DNA from: an uncultured Synergistales bacterium
GTDB lineage: Bacteria > Synergistota > Synergistia > Synergistales > Aminobacteriaceae
Length of the DNA: 6,290 nucleotides
Assembly (NCBI GenBank): GCA_905233515.1
Contig: CAJOEQ010000055.1
Location: 1-6,290, forward strand
Direction: 5' to 3'
Translations under genes and position numbers: made by a program
The notes under the pieces: model-generated
What the model saw: only the letters and a program-made list of their open reading frames with translations
Told to the model about the DNA's origin: nothing
Database searches by the model: none
In this document: positions 1 through 6,167 of the stretch, piece by piece
Layout: each line of letters opens with the position of its first letter
How positions within the stretch are numbered: position 1 is the first letter of the stretch

Positions 1-20
1 GCAATTAAAACACTCATGAA

Positions 21-1199
21 TTATTTTAATAGATCGCTCATTTTCTTGAGTCTTCTTGCTACCTCGTCTAACACTTCACCGGAGCGCGCAAAATGGAATC
101 GAATTAAATTATTTATCGGCTCACGGAAGAAACTAGACCCGGGAACAGCGGCGACTCCTATATTCTTTATGATCCATTCACAGAAAGCTAAATCTGTCCA
201 GCCTTCAAATTGCGGTAACTGCAAGAAATTGCTAATATCTACCATGACAAAATAAGAACCTTGGGGAATATTATGCTTTAATCCGGCCTCGTCAAGAGCT
301 TCAAGGAATCTATTACGTTTCTGAGTATATTTCGCTTTGAGATCGTCATAGTATTCAGGCGGCAATTTAAACGCGTTAACTGCGGCTTCCATGAGGGGGG
401 CAGCTGCTCCAACTGTTAAGAAGTCATGTACTTTTCTTGCTCCGTCAACTACATCAGCAGGGCCGATTAAATAACCGAGTCTCCAGCCTGTAATTGAATA
501 AGTTTTCGAGAGCGAATTACAAGTAATAACATGATCGAACATTCCCGGAAGTCCTGACGCGTAAACGTGTTTATATGGATCAAAGACTATATGCTCGTAA
601 ACCTCATCAGTGATTATATAAGCGTCATATTTTACAGCAAGTTCGCCGATTGCGATTAATTCATGCTCGGTGAAAACTTTTCCGCAGGGATTCGACGGGT
701 TGCAGATAACTATTGCTTTTGCGCCGTCCTTAAAGCCCTGTTCAATCAGCTTTATATCAAAATCATAAGTCGGAGGCACTAAAGGCACATAAATCGGAGT
801 AGCTCCCGATAAAATTGCATCCGCGCCGTAATTCTCGTAAAAAGGTGAGAAAACTAATACTTTATCGCCGGGGTTGCAAATAGTCATCATCGCTGACATC
901 ATAGCTTCAGTACTTCCGCAGGTAATAACTATTTCTGTTTCAGGGTCAATTTCGCGGCCTATTGCTTTACTTTGTTTTGCACAGACTGCATCACGAAAAT
1001 TTTTAGCCCCGAAAGTTATAGCGTACTGATGAGGGCCCGTATATGCTGCTTTAGCGAGCGAGTCAAGCATTTCTTTAGGCGGATCCCAGTCAGGAAAGCC
1101 CTGCGATAAATTAATTGCGCCGTATTTGTTGCTGATTCGAGTCATTCGTCGAATAACTGAGTCCGTGAAAGTTCCGACTCTATCACTTAATTTCGGCAT
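21..1199 (-). CDS. Pyridoxal-phosphate aminotransferase, class I/II (fold type I)
   Basis: A 392-residue cytosolic enzyme predicted to transfer an amino group from an amino acid to a 2-oxoacid. The length is normal for aspartate/kynurenine/methionine-type aminotransferases. Visible landmarks are the substrate-loop motif LSQGFPDWDPP (31-41), a cofactor-phosphate loop CGSTEAM (94-100), NPSNPCG with Asn170, TDEVYEH with Asp198 that pairs with the PLP pyridine nitrogen, the Schiff-base lysine K232 in SLSKTYSITGWRLGY, and R367 that should bind the substrate carboxylate. The ATG start is supported by the family-typical N-terminus (KLSDRVGTFTDSVIRRMTR). The only Shine-Dalgarno-like run, AAAGGA at 1219-1214, is 14 bases away, which is long. 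It lies 80 bases beyond thiN on the same strand with no terminator between, so read-through is possible, but it has its own candidate promoter and operator-like site. The exact substrate cannot be told from sequence, and a thiamine role is not suggested. Confidence 0.93.
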   Translation of the reverse strand: MPKLSDRVGTFTDSVIRRMTRISNKYGAINLSQGFPDWDPPKEMLDSLAKAAYTGPHQYAITFGAKNFRDAVCAKQSKAIGREIDPETEIVITCGSTEAMMSAMMTICNPGDKVLVFSPFYENYGADAILSGATPIYVPLVPPTYDFDIKLIEQGFKDGAKAIVICNPSNPCGKVFTEHELIAIGELAVKYDAYIITDEVYEHIVFDPYKHVYASGLPGMFDHVITCNSLSKTYSITGWRLGYLIGPADVVDGARKVHDFLTVGAAAPLMEAAVNAFKLPPEYYDDLKAKYTQKRNRFLEALDEAGLKHNIPQGSYFVMVDISNFLQLPQFEGWTDLAFCEWIIKNIGVAAVPGSSFFREPINNLIRFHFARSGEVLDEVARRLKKMSDLLK

Positions 1200-1228
1200 G
1201 GTAAAATTTCAAATCCTTTCATTTTTCG

Positions 1229-1250
1229 TGTCTAATAATATTTCTAGACA
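1229..1250. repeat. Imperfect 22-bp palindrome (operator candidate)
   Basis: Arms TGTCTA (1229-1234) and TAGACA (1245-1250) are perfect reverse complements, and the central AATATT (1237-1242) continues the symmetry, so 9 of 11 half-site positions match. It sits just downstream of a candidate -10 box for the aminotransferase gene, where a bound repressor would block initiation. It is unlikely to be a terminator because no T-run follows on either strand. The regulator is unknown, and chance occurrence in AT-rich DNA is possible. Confidence 0.45.
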
Positions 1251-1279
1251 ATTTTAAATTTTACTGGCACATTTTGCAA
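1251..1279 (-). promoter_or_regulatory. Candidate sigma70 promoter for the aminotransferase gene
   Basis: On the minus strand, TTGCAA (1279-1274) and TAAAAT (1256-1251) are separated by exactly 17 bases. The -35 hexamer is identical to the one proposed for the thi operon promoter, and the -10 differs from TATAAT at one position. Transcription would begin near 1244, inside the 22-bp palindrome. The -35 abuts the thiN stop codon. This rests on motif match only. Confidence 0.45.
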
Positions 1280-1915
1280 TCATGAACGAACGCGAATCAA
1301 TAATAAATTTCCTTCACGTAAAAAAATTTCTGCGTCATTCTCAGGGCTTAATACCTCGTTGCTTATTCCATATTGATATGAAGGCTCAATCTCTGCATTA
1401 TCAAGATTATATTTTGCGTGTTTTATATCGATCCCCCGTGCAGTGCCTGAAATATTTATTAAGGAGAAAAATTTACAGCCATATTTGACTCGGACTCGTT
1501 CACCCGCTGAAATTAATTCGGTTTCTGAGTAGTCATCTATTATAATTGCTCGTTTATTTGCCTGCTTTAACATCATTAGCGCGTAAATATTCCCTAAAGT
1601 GTGATCAAGCCTTCCGCCTGTTACGCCTATTAACAAGAAATCATCATAACCGCGTTTAATTGCTTCTTTCACGGCAAAAATTGAGTCCGTATCATCTTTT
1701 ATGACTGGCAGGACTATAACATTATTTAAATTTTCAGGTTTAGAATGCGAGTCAAAATCTCCGATTATTAAATCAGGCTTAAAATTTAAAAATTTCTCGT
1801 GTTTTAACCCGCAATCACAATAAATAAAATAGTCCTGACTCGATAAATATTTGCGTATAAGCGAGTAATCTTTTATTTCAGCACCGCCGATTATTACGCA
1901 GCGTTTATTATTCAT
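1280..1915 (-). CDS. thiN: Thiamine pyrophosphokinase (thiamine diphosphokinase)
   Basis: Transfers a pyrophosphate group from ATP to free thiamine, giving the active cofactor TPP in one step. At 211 residues it matches the bacterial family. The N-terminal catalytic domain shows IIGDFDS (about 50-56), DDTDSIFAVKEAIKRG (74-89) and GVTGGRLDHTLGN (97-109), the conserved acidic, metal- and nucleotide-binding motifs. The C-terminal thiamine-binding domain ends with the typical YGISNEV then REGNLLLI pattern. I chose the ATG at 1915 because MNNKRCVIIGG is the family-like N-terminus and its 8-base overlap with the thiD-tenA stop suggests translational coupling. An in-frame ATG at 1948 would add 11 unlikely residues (MKWASGTWHII) and has no better ribosome site. 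Neither start has a strong Shine-Dalgarno sequence. The enzyme acts on thiamine and not on thiamine monophosphate, which matters for how the operon works. Confidence 0.93.
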   Translation of the reverse strand: MNNKRCVIIGGAEIKDYSLIRKYLSSQDYFIYCDCGLKHEKFLNFKPDLIIGDFDSHSKPENLNNVIVLPVIKDDTDSIFAVKEAIKRGYDDFLLIGVTGGRLDHTLGNIYALMMLKQANKRAIIIDDYSETELISAGERVRVKYGCKFFSLINISGTARGIDIKHAKYNLDNAEIEPSYQYGISNEVLSPENDAEIFLREGNLLLIRVRS

Positions 1916-3401
1916 GATTATATGCCATGTCCCAGAAGCCCATTTCATAGAGTGAGCAATTTCTAAAAATTTCGGCCAAGTGATTTAATTGCGACTCGTT
2001 ATAATCTTTCGCGGCCTCTTCTATAGCATTCACTAAAATTTGATTAGTCGCGCAGTATTCTTCACCTGAATAACATTTTATCCAGTTACCAAATAATTCA
2101 TGATTAACTGAGTCCGGGTTATTCTTGACTATATTTTTTGCTATATCTTCATAACTCAAAGCACAAGAGAGAATCGCCGCTAAAATTTCCGGTTCGCCTT
2201 CTTCATAAGCTACTCGCAGCATATATGACGTATAAGAAAGATTCTCAATTGAACGAGGAGTCGAGTCTAATTCCTGCTGAGTTACGCCTAATTTGCCCAT
2301 ATAGCCGCGGTGTATATCAAGCTCAACATTTGCTATAGCTTGAATGACATTCGCAAATAATTGCATAGTTCCGAGTGATTTTGCCTTAGCTACTCCCAGC
2401 GCGAAAACTTTTGAGTACTCATTTAAATACATGTAATCTTGAATTATATAGTGCTTGAATTTTTGAGAGTCTAATTTGCCGGACTCAAGACCTTTTACAA
2501 ATGGATGATTATTATATTCTGCCCAGAAATCAGAGACGGAATCACGTAAACGCTCAAGCAAATTTTTATAACTTTTCTTGCATGTAAAATCAGTATTATA
2601 TTTGTGAATAAATCTATCTGACAAGTTAAAAGCGTGATTCATTGGGCCGCAGCCTTTTCCTAAATCCAACATAGCACCTAAAGCACCCGAAATATAATTT
2701 TTTGCGAGCCTGACAGACTCATCAAGTGTAAAATCTTTCGCCAAATTCGCAGCAATCGCGCTTGAAAGTGTGCAGCCAGTTCCGTGCGTGTTAGTTGTGT
2801 TAATTCTTTTGCCGAGATACCATTTATAAACGCCCTGCCCTGTGCATAATAAATCATTAGCGTCGTTCACAGCATGGCCGCCCTTAAGCAATACAGCACA
2901 ACCGAATAAAGAATTAATTTTCCCAGCAGCTTGAATCATTTCGGACTCGTTATTAATTTTCAAGCCTGATAAAATTTCAGCTTCGGGAATGTTAGGCGTT
3001 ATTACTAAAGCAAGAGGCAATAACTCATTTGCAAGAGTCTTTATAGCGTCATCATTAATTAATTTTGCCCCGCTGGTCGCTACCATAACGGGATCTACAA
3101 CGATATTTTTTGCGTGATATTTTTTCAGGGACTCGGCGATAACGTGAATTAATTCTGAACTCGATACCATGCCGATTTTTACAGAGTCAGGGAATATATC
3201 CGTAAAAATTGCGTCTAGCTGCTTATTCAAGAATTCCGGTGATGACTCAAGAATGCCTGTAACTCCTAAAGTATTTTGCGCTGTTAATGCAGTAATAGCA
3301 CTCATTGCAAAAACTCCGTTCACGGTCATTGTCTTAATATCGGCTTGAATCCCCGCGCCCCCTGATGAGTCACTGCCTGCGATTGTTAAAGCTGTCTTCA
3401 T
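1908..3401 (-). CDS. thiD-tenA: ThiD-TenA fusion: HMP/HMP-P kinase plus thiaminase II
   Basis: A 497-residue bifunctional enzyme. Residues 1 to about 262 are ThiD, a ribokinase-fold kinase that phosphorylates the thiamine pyrimidine HMP twice to HMP-PP; it shows AGSDSSGGAGIQAD (8-21), VVDPVMVATSG (101-111), TPNIPEAE (135-142), LLKGGH (171-176) and the GTGC anion hole with Cys210. After a short linker, residues from about 283 are TenA (thiaminase II), which hydrolyses aminopyrimidine thiamine breakdown products to HMP. TenA residues known from the Bacillus enzyme all have counterparts: D322, Y325, Y390, nucleophile C413, Y444 and E486 in SLYEMGFWDMAY. TenA therefore looks active, of the cysteine-containing class. 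The ATG follows AGGAGGG (in the end of the HAD gene) by about 12 bases, and only 6 bases separate it from the HAD stop codon. ThiD-TenA fusions also occur in yeast Thi20-type proteins. Confidence 0.95.
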   Translation of the reverse strand: MKTALTIAGSDSSGGAGIQADIKTMTVNGVFAMSAITALTAQNTLGVTGILESSPEFLNKQLDAIFTDIFPDSVKIGMVSSSELIHVIAESLKKYHAKNIVVDPVMVATSGAKLINDDAIKTLANELLPLALVITPNIPEAEILSGLKINNESEMIQAAGKINSLFGCAVLLKGGHAVNDANDLLCTGQGVYKWYLGKRINTTNTHGTGCTLSSAIAANLAKDFTLDESVRLAKNYISGALGAMLDLGKGCGPMNHAFNLSDRFIHKYNTDFTCKKSYKNLLERLRDSVSDFWAEYNNHPFVKGLESGKLDSQKFKHYIIQDYMYLNEYSKVFALGVAKAKSLGTMQLFANVIQAIANVELDIHRGYMGKLGVTQQELDSTPRSIENLSYTSYMLRVAYEEGEPEILAAILSCALSYEDIAKNIVKNNPDSVNHELFGNWIKCYSGEEYCATNQILVNAIEEAAKDYNESQLNHLAEIFRNCSLYEMGFWDMAYNHE

Positions 3402-3407
3402 AAAAAA

Positions 3408-4070
3408 TTATAGCCCTCCTGATAAAAAATTTTTAACGTAATAATCACATATATTTATTATTCTTGCGCGCTTATCTAAATTAGAATTATCTTCTACTCC
3501 GACTATGATAAAATTTGCTGACTTGGCCGTCTTCAATGCATATAAAGCGTCTTCAAACACGGCGATATTATTAGGCTCAAGATTTAAAAATTTAGCGCAT
3601 TCAAGAAAAATTTTAGGCTCATGCTTATTAGTGTTAAGCTCAGAACATGTGAAAATTTTAGAGAAATATTGATTTATCCCGTTGCGAATCAAAGCGGCCT
3701 GCAATAAATTTCTATCGCCTGAAGTAGCAATTACTTTAGGAATATCAAGAGAGTCAAGAAATTTTTTAACTCCTTGTTTTAATTCGACTTCATGATAATA
3801 AAAATTTTCGATTATTCGCAAAAATCCTGATTGAATCTCATTCACTGGAAAATTTAATTTATATCTAGTCTGCAAGTATAAGCTGCTTTGCTCTAAGCTC
3901 ATGGGATAAAGAATAGCAGCAAGATTTTCTTCAGGCTCAATATTTAAAGACTCAAGATAGCGCGCGCCTAATTCCCGCCAAATATGCATTGAGTCTAATA
4001 ATGTCCCGTCAGCGTCAAAAATTGCTGCTTTAATATTCTTATCAAGCAAAATATTTCTGTGATAAATCAC
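3408..4070 (-). CDS. HAD-superfamily phosphatase, beta-phosphoglucomutase-like; candidate ThMP phosphatase
   Basis: Predicted magnesium-dependent phosphatase of HAD subfamily I with a helical C1 cap. Numbered from the GTG at 4070 (220 residues): DADGTLLDS holds nucleophile D19 and acid/base D21; VIATSGD gives motif II (T116); EPK gives motif III (K153); VFEDALYALKTAK gives motif IV (E173, D174). Residues about 28-105 between motifs I and II form the cap. Position between thiE and thiD-tenA points to a thiamine intermediate; hydrolysis of ThMP to thiamine would feed thiN, since no ThiL is present. HMP-phosphate or a general housecleaning substrate is also possible. The start is uncertain because no in-frame ATG precedes the catalytic motif. 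GTG 4070 has AGGAAGG 15 bases upstream, TTG 4049 would overlap the thiE stop by 8 bases, and TTG 4109 is the longest option. Confidence 0.88.
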   Translation of the reverse strand: MIYHRNILLDKNIKAAIFDADGTLLDSMHIWRELGARYLESLNIEPEENLAAILYPMSLEQSSLYLQTRYKLNFPVNEIQSGFLRIIENFYYHEVELKQGVKKFLDSLDIPKVIATSGDRNLLQAALIRNGINQYFSKIFTCSELNTNKHEPKIFLECAKFLNLEPNNIAVFEDALYALKTAKSANFIIVGVEDNSNLDKRARIINICDYYVKNFLSGGL

Positions 4071-4680
4071 GTAAATTCTCGGCTGCCTTCCTGATATTTT
4101 CTTGAGCAAAAATCGCGCTTATTACAGCAATCCCGGCAATTCCTGAGTCTTTAAGCTCGACTAAATTTTGAGCTGTTATGCCTCCTATAGCAACAACGGG
4201 AATTTTAACGGATTCGCAAATTTGCTTTAAAGCCTCGTGAGTAATATCAACTGCATCAGATTTTGACCCGGTATGAAAGACTGCACCCGCTCCGAGATAA
4301 TTTGCACCTTTTGACTCGGCGATTATGGCCTCTTGTTGAGTCCTGACTGAAACGCCTAAAATTTTATCATTGCCGATTAAAGCTCTGACATTTCCGGCTT
4401 CCATGTCGCTTTGTCCAACGTGAATCCCGTCGGCGTTTATTTCTCTAGCAAGTTCTACATCATCATTTATTATAAACGGGACATTAAAATTTTTGCACAA
4501 TGCTTGAATCTCTAAGGCCTCGCATTTAAATTCGTCGTGTGATAAATTTTTCTCGCGCAATTGAACGAGAGTCGCCCCGCCTAAAATCGCGTCTTTCACG
4601 TCGTCATATAATTTGCGGCCATTGAGCCAATATCTATCAGTTACGGCATAAAGTAATAAATCTTTCTTAGAAAATTTCAT
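4042..4680 (-). CDS. thiE: Thiamine-phosphate synthase
   Basis: Condenses HMP-PP with hydroxyethylthiazole phosphate to give thiamine monophosphate, releasing pyrophosphate. The protein is a single TIM barrel of 212 residues, the usual size. Family motifs in order: LYAVTDR near the N-terminus, QLREK (40-44), INDD (71-74), GIHVGQSD (85-92) with the metal and pyrophosphate ligands, GAGAVFHTGSKSDA (130-143) for thiazole-phosphate binding, and VVAIGGI (162-168). The ATG at 4680 is preferred because AAGGG lies about 9 bases upstream and MKFSKKDLLLYAVTDRY is a natural N-terminus; a TTG at 4698 would add six residues. The gene overlaps the thiM stop by 14 bases and its own end overlaps the HAD gene, which fits coupled translation. 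Confidence 0.96.
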   Translation of the reverse strand: MKFSKKDLLLYAVTDRYWLNGRKLYDDVKDAILGGATLVQLREKNLSHDEFKCEALEIQALCKNFNVPFIINDDVELAREINADGIHVGQSDMEAGNVRALIGNDKILGVSVRTQQEAIIAESKGANYLGAGAVFHTGSKSDAVDITHEALKQICESVKIPVVAIGGITAQNLVELKDSGIAGIAVISAIFAQENIRKAAENLRDLSQKYFA

Positions 4681-5482
4681 ATTTTGCGCCCTTGTCAAGT
4701 TTTTCGCCGGTCATGTTATAAATCTCGTCAATAATATTATTTCTATAACTTGAATTGCCGAGTCCATCTTTAAAAGCTAATTCGCCCGCGAGTCCCATTA
4801 AAGCCACTGAAGCAGCCGCTGACTCTAATTTATTATCAAGATTTGCAGCGATAAAAGCCGTCATCATTCCCGATAATTGACAGCCCGTGCCCGTAATTTT
4901 GCCCATTTCAGGCCGTCCGTTGCGAATTACGTAGCATTTTGACGAGTCAGAGACTAAATCAATAGCTCCTGTCAGTGCAATAATAGAATTTGACGATTTA
5001 GCAAAATTTTTAACAAAATCAATCATGAAACTAAGATTTTTATCACTGACTGAGTCGGCCTTGTCAGCGTCTACACCGTGAGTAGTTCCTGAACCTAAAG
5101 CAAGAGTCTTAATTTCTGACGCATTACCGCGAATGACATCAAATTTTATTTCTTTCATGAGTCTTATCGCTGTATTAGTCCTTAATGCGCTTGCACCTGC
5201 TCCCACTGGGTCAAGTAATAAAACATGGCCAAGTTCGGACGCTTTTAGACCTGCTTTAAACATGCTTGTAATAGTTCGTGAATTAAGAGTCCCGATATTT
5301 ATATTTAATCCGTTGCAGATTTGAGTGATTTCTACTGCGTCATCAGGCTCATCGGCCATTATGGGACTTCCTCCGCAAGCAAGCAAGACATTAGCAACGT
5401 CATTAACTGTAACATAATTTGTTATATTATGAATTAAAGGCGATTTTTCACGGACATTATTTAAACAGACTCCGAATGACAA
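4667..5482 (-). CDS. thiM: Hydroxyethylthiazole kinase
   Basis: Phosphorylates the salvaged thiazole moiety of thiamine with ATP, making the thiazole phosphate used by ThiE. It is a ribokinase-fold protein, 271 residues from the chosen start. Visible motifs: PLIHNITNYVTVNDVAN (about 15-31), SPIMADEPDD (39-48), LLDPVGAGAS (89-98), VIRGNASEI (116-124) and ITGTGCQLSG (196-205), where Cys201 corresponds to the conserved active-site cysteine. The start is a TTG at 5482, placed 8 bases after a perfect AGGAGG (5496-5491). The in-frame ATG at 5521 lacks a comparable ribosome site, would add 13 residues not typical of the family, and would leave the AGGAGG inside the coding region. It is first in the operon, directly below the TPP riboswitch, so thiamine pyrophosphate should repress it. 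Confidence 0.95.
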   Translation of the reverse strand: MSFGVCLNNVREKSPLIHNITNYVTVNDVANVLLACGGSPIMADEPDDAVEITQICNGLNINIGTLNSRTITSMFKAGLKASELGHVLLLDPVGAGASALRTNTAIRLMKEIKFDVIRGNASEIKTLALGSGTTHGVDADKADSVSDKNLSFMIDFVKNFAKSSNSIIALTGAIDLVSDSSKCYVIRNGRPEMGKITGTGCQLSGMMTAFIAANLDNKLESAAASVALMGLAGELAFKDGLGNSSYRNNIIDEIYNMTGEKLDKGAKYEIF

Positions 5483-5490
5483 AATATTTT

Positions 5491-5496
5491 CCTCCT
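5491..5496 (-). promoter_or_regulatory. Ribosome binding site that fixes the thiM start
   Basis: AGGAGG on the minus strand, 8 bases before TTG 5482. It is the strongest ribosome site in the operon and makes the TTG, not the upstream in-frame ATG at 5521, the likely start. It lies about 40 bases below the riboswitch aptamer, where ligand-dependent masking could act. Confidence 0.8.
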
Positions 5497-5536
5497 TAAA
5501 TTTTTCCAAATGAGCCTGCATTATTTTTCTGATTTG

Positions 5537-5632
5537 AAATTCCCTACGCCGGCATTATCCGGATCAGGTTATTATGGTCGGAATAATTGTTTATTCCCTC
5601 TCAGCCTGTAACACAAGCTCCCATTAAAATTT
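5537..5632 (-). ncRNA. TPP riboswitch (THI element)
   Basis: Reading the minus strand, the canonical aptamer is present: GGGAGC, a short P3 hairpin (CTTGT/ACAGG), CTGAGAGGG, a hairpin GGAATAA/TTATTCC, GACC, then CCTGATCCGGATAATGCC followed by GGCGTAGGGA. These are the conserved blocks that bind the pyrimidine (CTGAGA) and the pyrophosphate of TPP. The closing stem P1 is AAATT (5632-5628) with AATTT (5541-5537). It precedes thiM, the first gene of a thiamine salvage operon, as expected. No hairpin plus T-run terminator is seen below it, so control of translation initiation at thiM is more likely than transcription termination. A possible competing stem pairs TTTCAAAT (5539-5532) with ATTTGGAAA (5511-5503), using part of P1. 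Confidence 0.95.
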
Positions 5633-5638
5633 TTATAA

Positions 5639-5668
5639 ATTATACGCGTGAATCTATGATATTTGCAA
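5639..5668 (-). promoter_or_regulatory. Promoter of the thiamine operon
   Basis: TTGCAA (5668-5663) and a perfect TATAAT (5644-5639) are 18 bases apart on the minus strand. Transcription would start near 5632, exactly at the first base of the riboswitch P1 stem, which supports the call. Confidence 0.75.
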
Positions 5669-5698
5669 GTAAAACTCTTAAGTTAAAAATTTTTATGC

Positions 5699-5727
5699 TT
5701 GACAGAACCCCTCAAAACCTGTAATCT
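5699..5727 (+). promoter_or_regulatory. Promoter of cspA
   Basis: A consensus TTGACA (5699-5704) is followed after 17 bases by TAATCT (5722-5727). The start of transcription is expected near 5734, giving a leader of about 69 bases. The palindrome TAAAAATTTTTA (5684-5695) lies immediately upstream and could act as an UP-like A/T tract for this promoter and the divergent thi promoter. Confidence 0.75.
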
Positions 5728-5802
5728 AACACTATCAATGCTCGAAATTATTTTTTTGCGGGCAAATATATTTTTTTATTATTTATCAGGAGGCTTTTTT
5801 TT

Positions 5803-6006
5803 ATGGCACAGGGTACCGTAAAGTGGTTTAACGAGAGCAAAGGCTACGGCTTTATCACCGCAGACGAGGGCAAAGACGTATTTGTTCATTTCAGCGCAAT
5901 TCAGGGCGAAGGTTTCAAGACGCTCAACGAGGGACAAAAAGTTTCTTTCGATGTCGTTAACGGAGAGAAAGGGCCTCAGGCTGCTAACGTTGTGAAGCTG
6001 TCTTAA
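5803..6006 (+). CDS. cspA: Cold-shock protein, CspA family
   Basis: A 67-residue single-domain OB-fold nucleic-acid chaperone that binds single-stranded RNA and DNA and keeps mRNA unfolded. The full family length is present. RNP1 appears as KGYGFI (13-18) and RNP2 as VFVHF (26-30), with the aromatic binding residues W8, F9, Y15, F17, F27, H29 and F30 all kept, and the C-terminal [10 protein letters not shown] signature. AGGAGG at 5788-5793 lies 9 bases before the ATG. The leader (about 5734-5802) has long T runs and should be mostly unstructured. Codons favour GGC, AAC, ATC, ACC and GAG, unlike the AT-rich choice in the neighbouring operon, as expected for a highly expressed gene. The letter after csp is nominal; cspB, cspC or cspD-type naming would fit equally well. 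It is transcribed away from the thi operon and has its own terminator. Confidence 0.96.
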   Translation: MAQGTVKWFNESKGYGFITADEGKDVFVHFSAIQGEGFKTLNEGQKVSFDVVNGEKGPQAANVVKLS

Positions 6007-6079
6007 AGTAAGTCAGTCTCCTGCAAAATACCTCGAAAACTTCATAAAGGCAGCAGATGAAATCACTTTGACACAATGT

Positions 6080-6120
6080 ATGAGGGATCCTGTGAATGCA
6101 AGACCCTCATTATTTTTTTT
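6080..6120 (+). terminator. Rho-independent terminator of cspA
   Basis: ATGAGGG (6080-6086) pairs perfectly with CCCTCAT (6104-6110) across a 17-base loop, followed directly by a T-rich run (6111-6120, nine T in ten bases). It lies 74 bases past the cspA stop. The opposite strand has no T-run at the other foot, so it works in the plus direction only. Confidence 0.85.
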
Positions 6121-6125
6121 GCGTG

Positions 6126-6155
6126 AAATAAAGATAGGGGCATAACTTCACCCCT
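6126..6155 (-). terminator. Probable terminator of the right-edge gene
   Basis: On the minus strand, AGGGGT (6155-6150) can pair with GCCCCT (6141-6136), six pairs including one G-U, with an 8-base loop. A modest T-rich tail (TCTTTATTT) follows. It starts 12 bases after the TAA of the partial gene and faces the cspA terminator, fitting convergent transcription. The T-tract is interrupted, so strength is uncertain. Confidence 0.55.
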
Positions 6156-6167
6156 TAGCAAAAATTT

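Noticed and set aside
4..30. Inverted repeat ATTAAAA (4-10) / TTTTAAT (24-30) at the end of the aminotransferase gene
   Set aside because: The stem is only A-T pairs, overlaps the stop codon, and has no clear T-run; too weak to call a terminator.
2138..2338. Plus-strand open frame of 66 codons, and similar ones at 16-255, 1282-1488 and 5133-5324
   Set aside because: All lie opposite well-supported minus-strand genes, show no domain, and lack convincing ribosome sites; they are antisense shadows.
3407..3435. TATAAT on the minus strand just before thiD-tenA
   Set aside because: The matching -35 position is poor (TAAAAA or TTAAAA) and transcription would start at the ATG; better explained as a spacer after the ribosome site.
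5519..5521. ATG as the thiM start
   Set aside because: No good ribosome site precedes it, while AGGAGG sits 8 bases before an in-frame TTG at 5482 that gives a family-like N-terminus.
6068..6096. TTGACA at 6068-6073 as a promoter
   Set aside because: No acceptable -10 box at 16-18 bases, and it runs straight into the cspA terminator.
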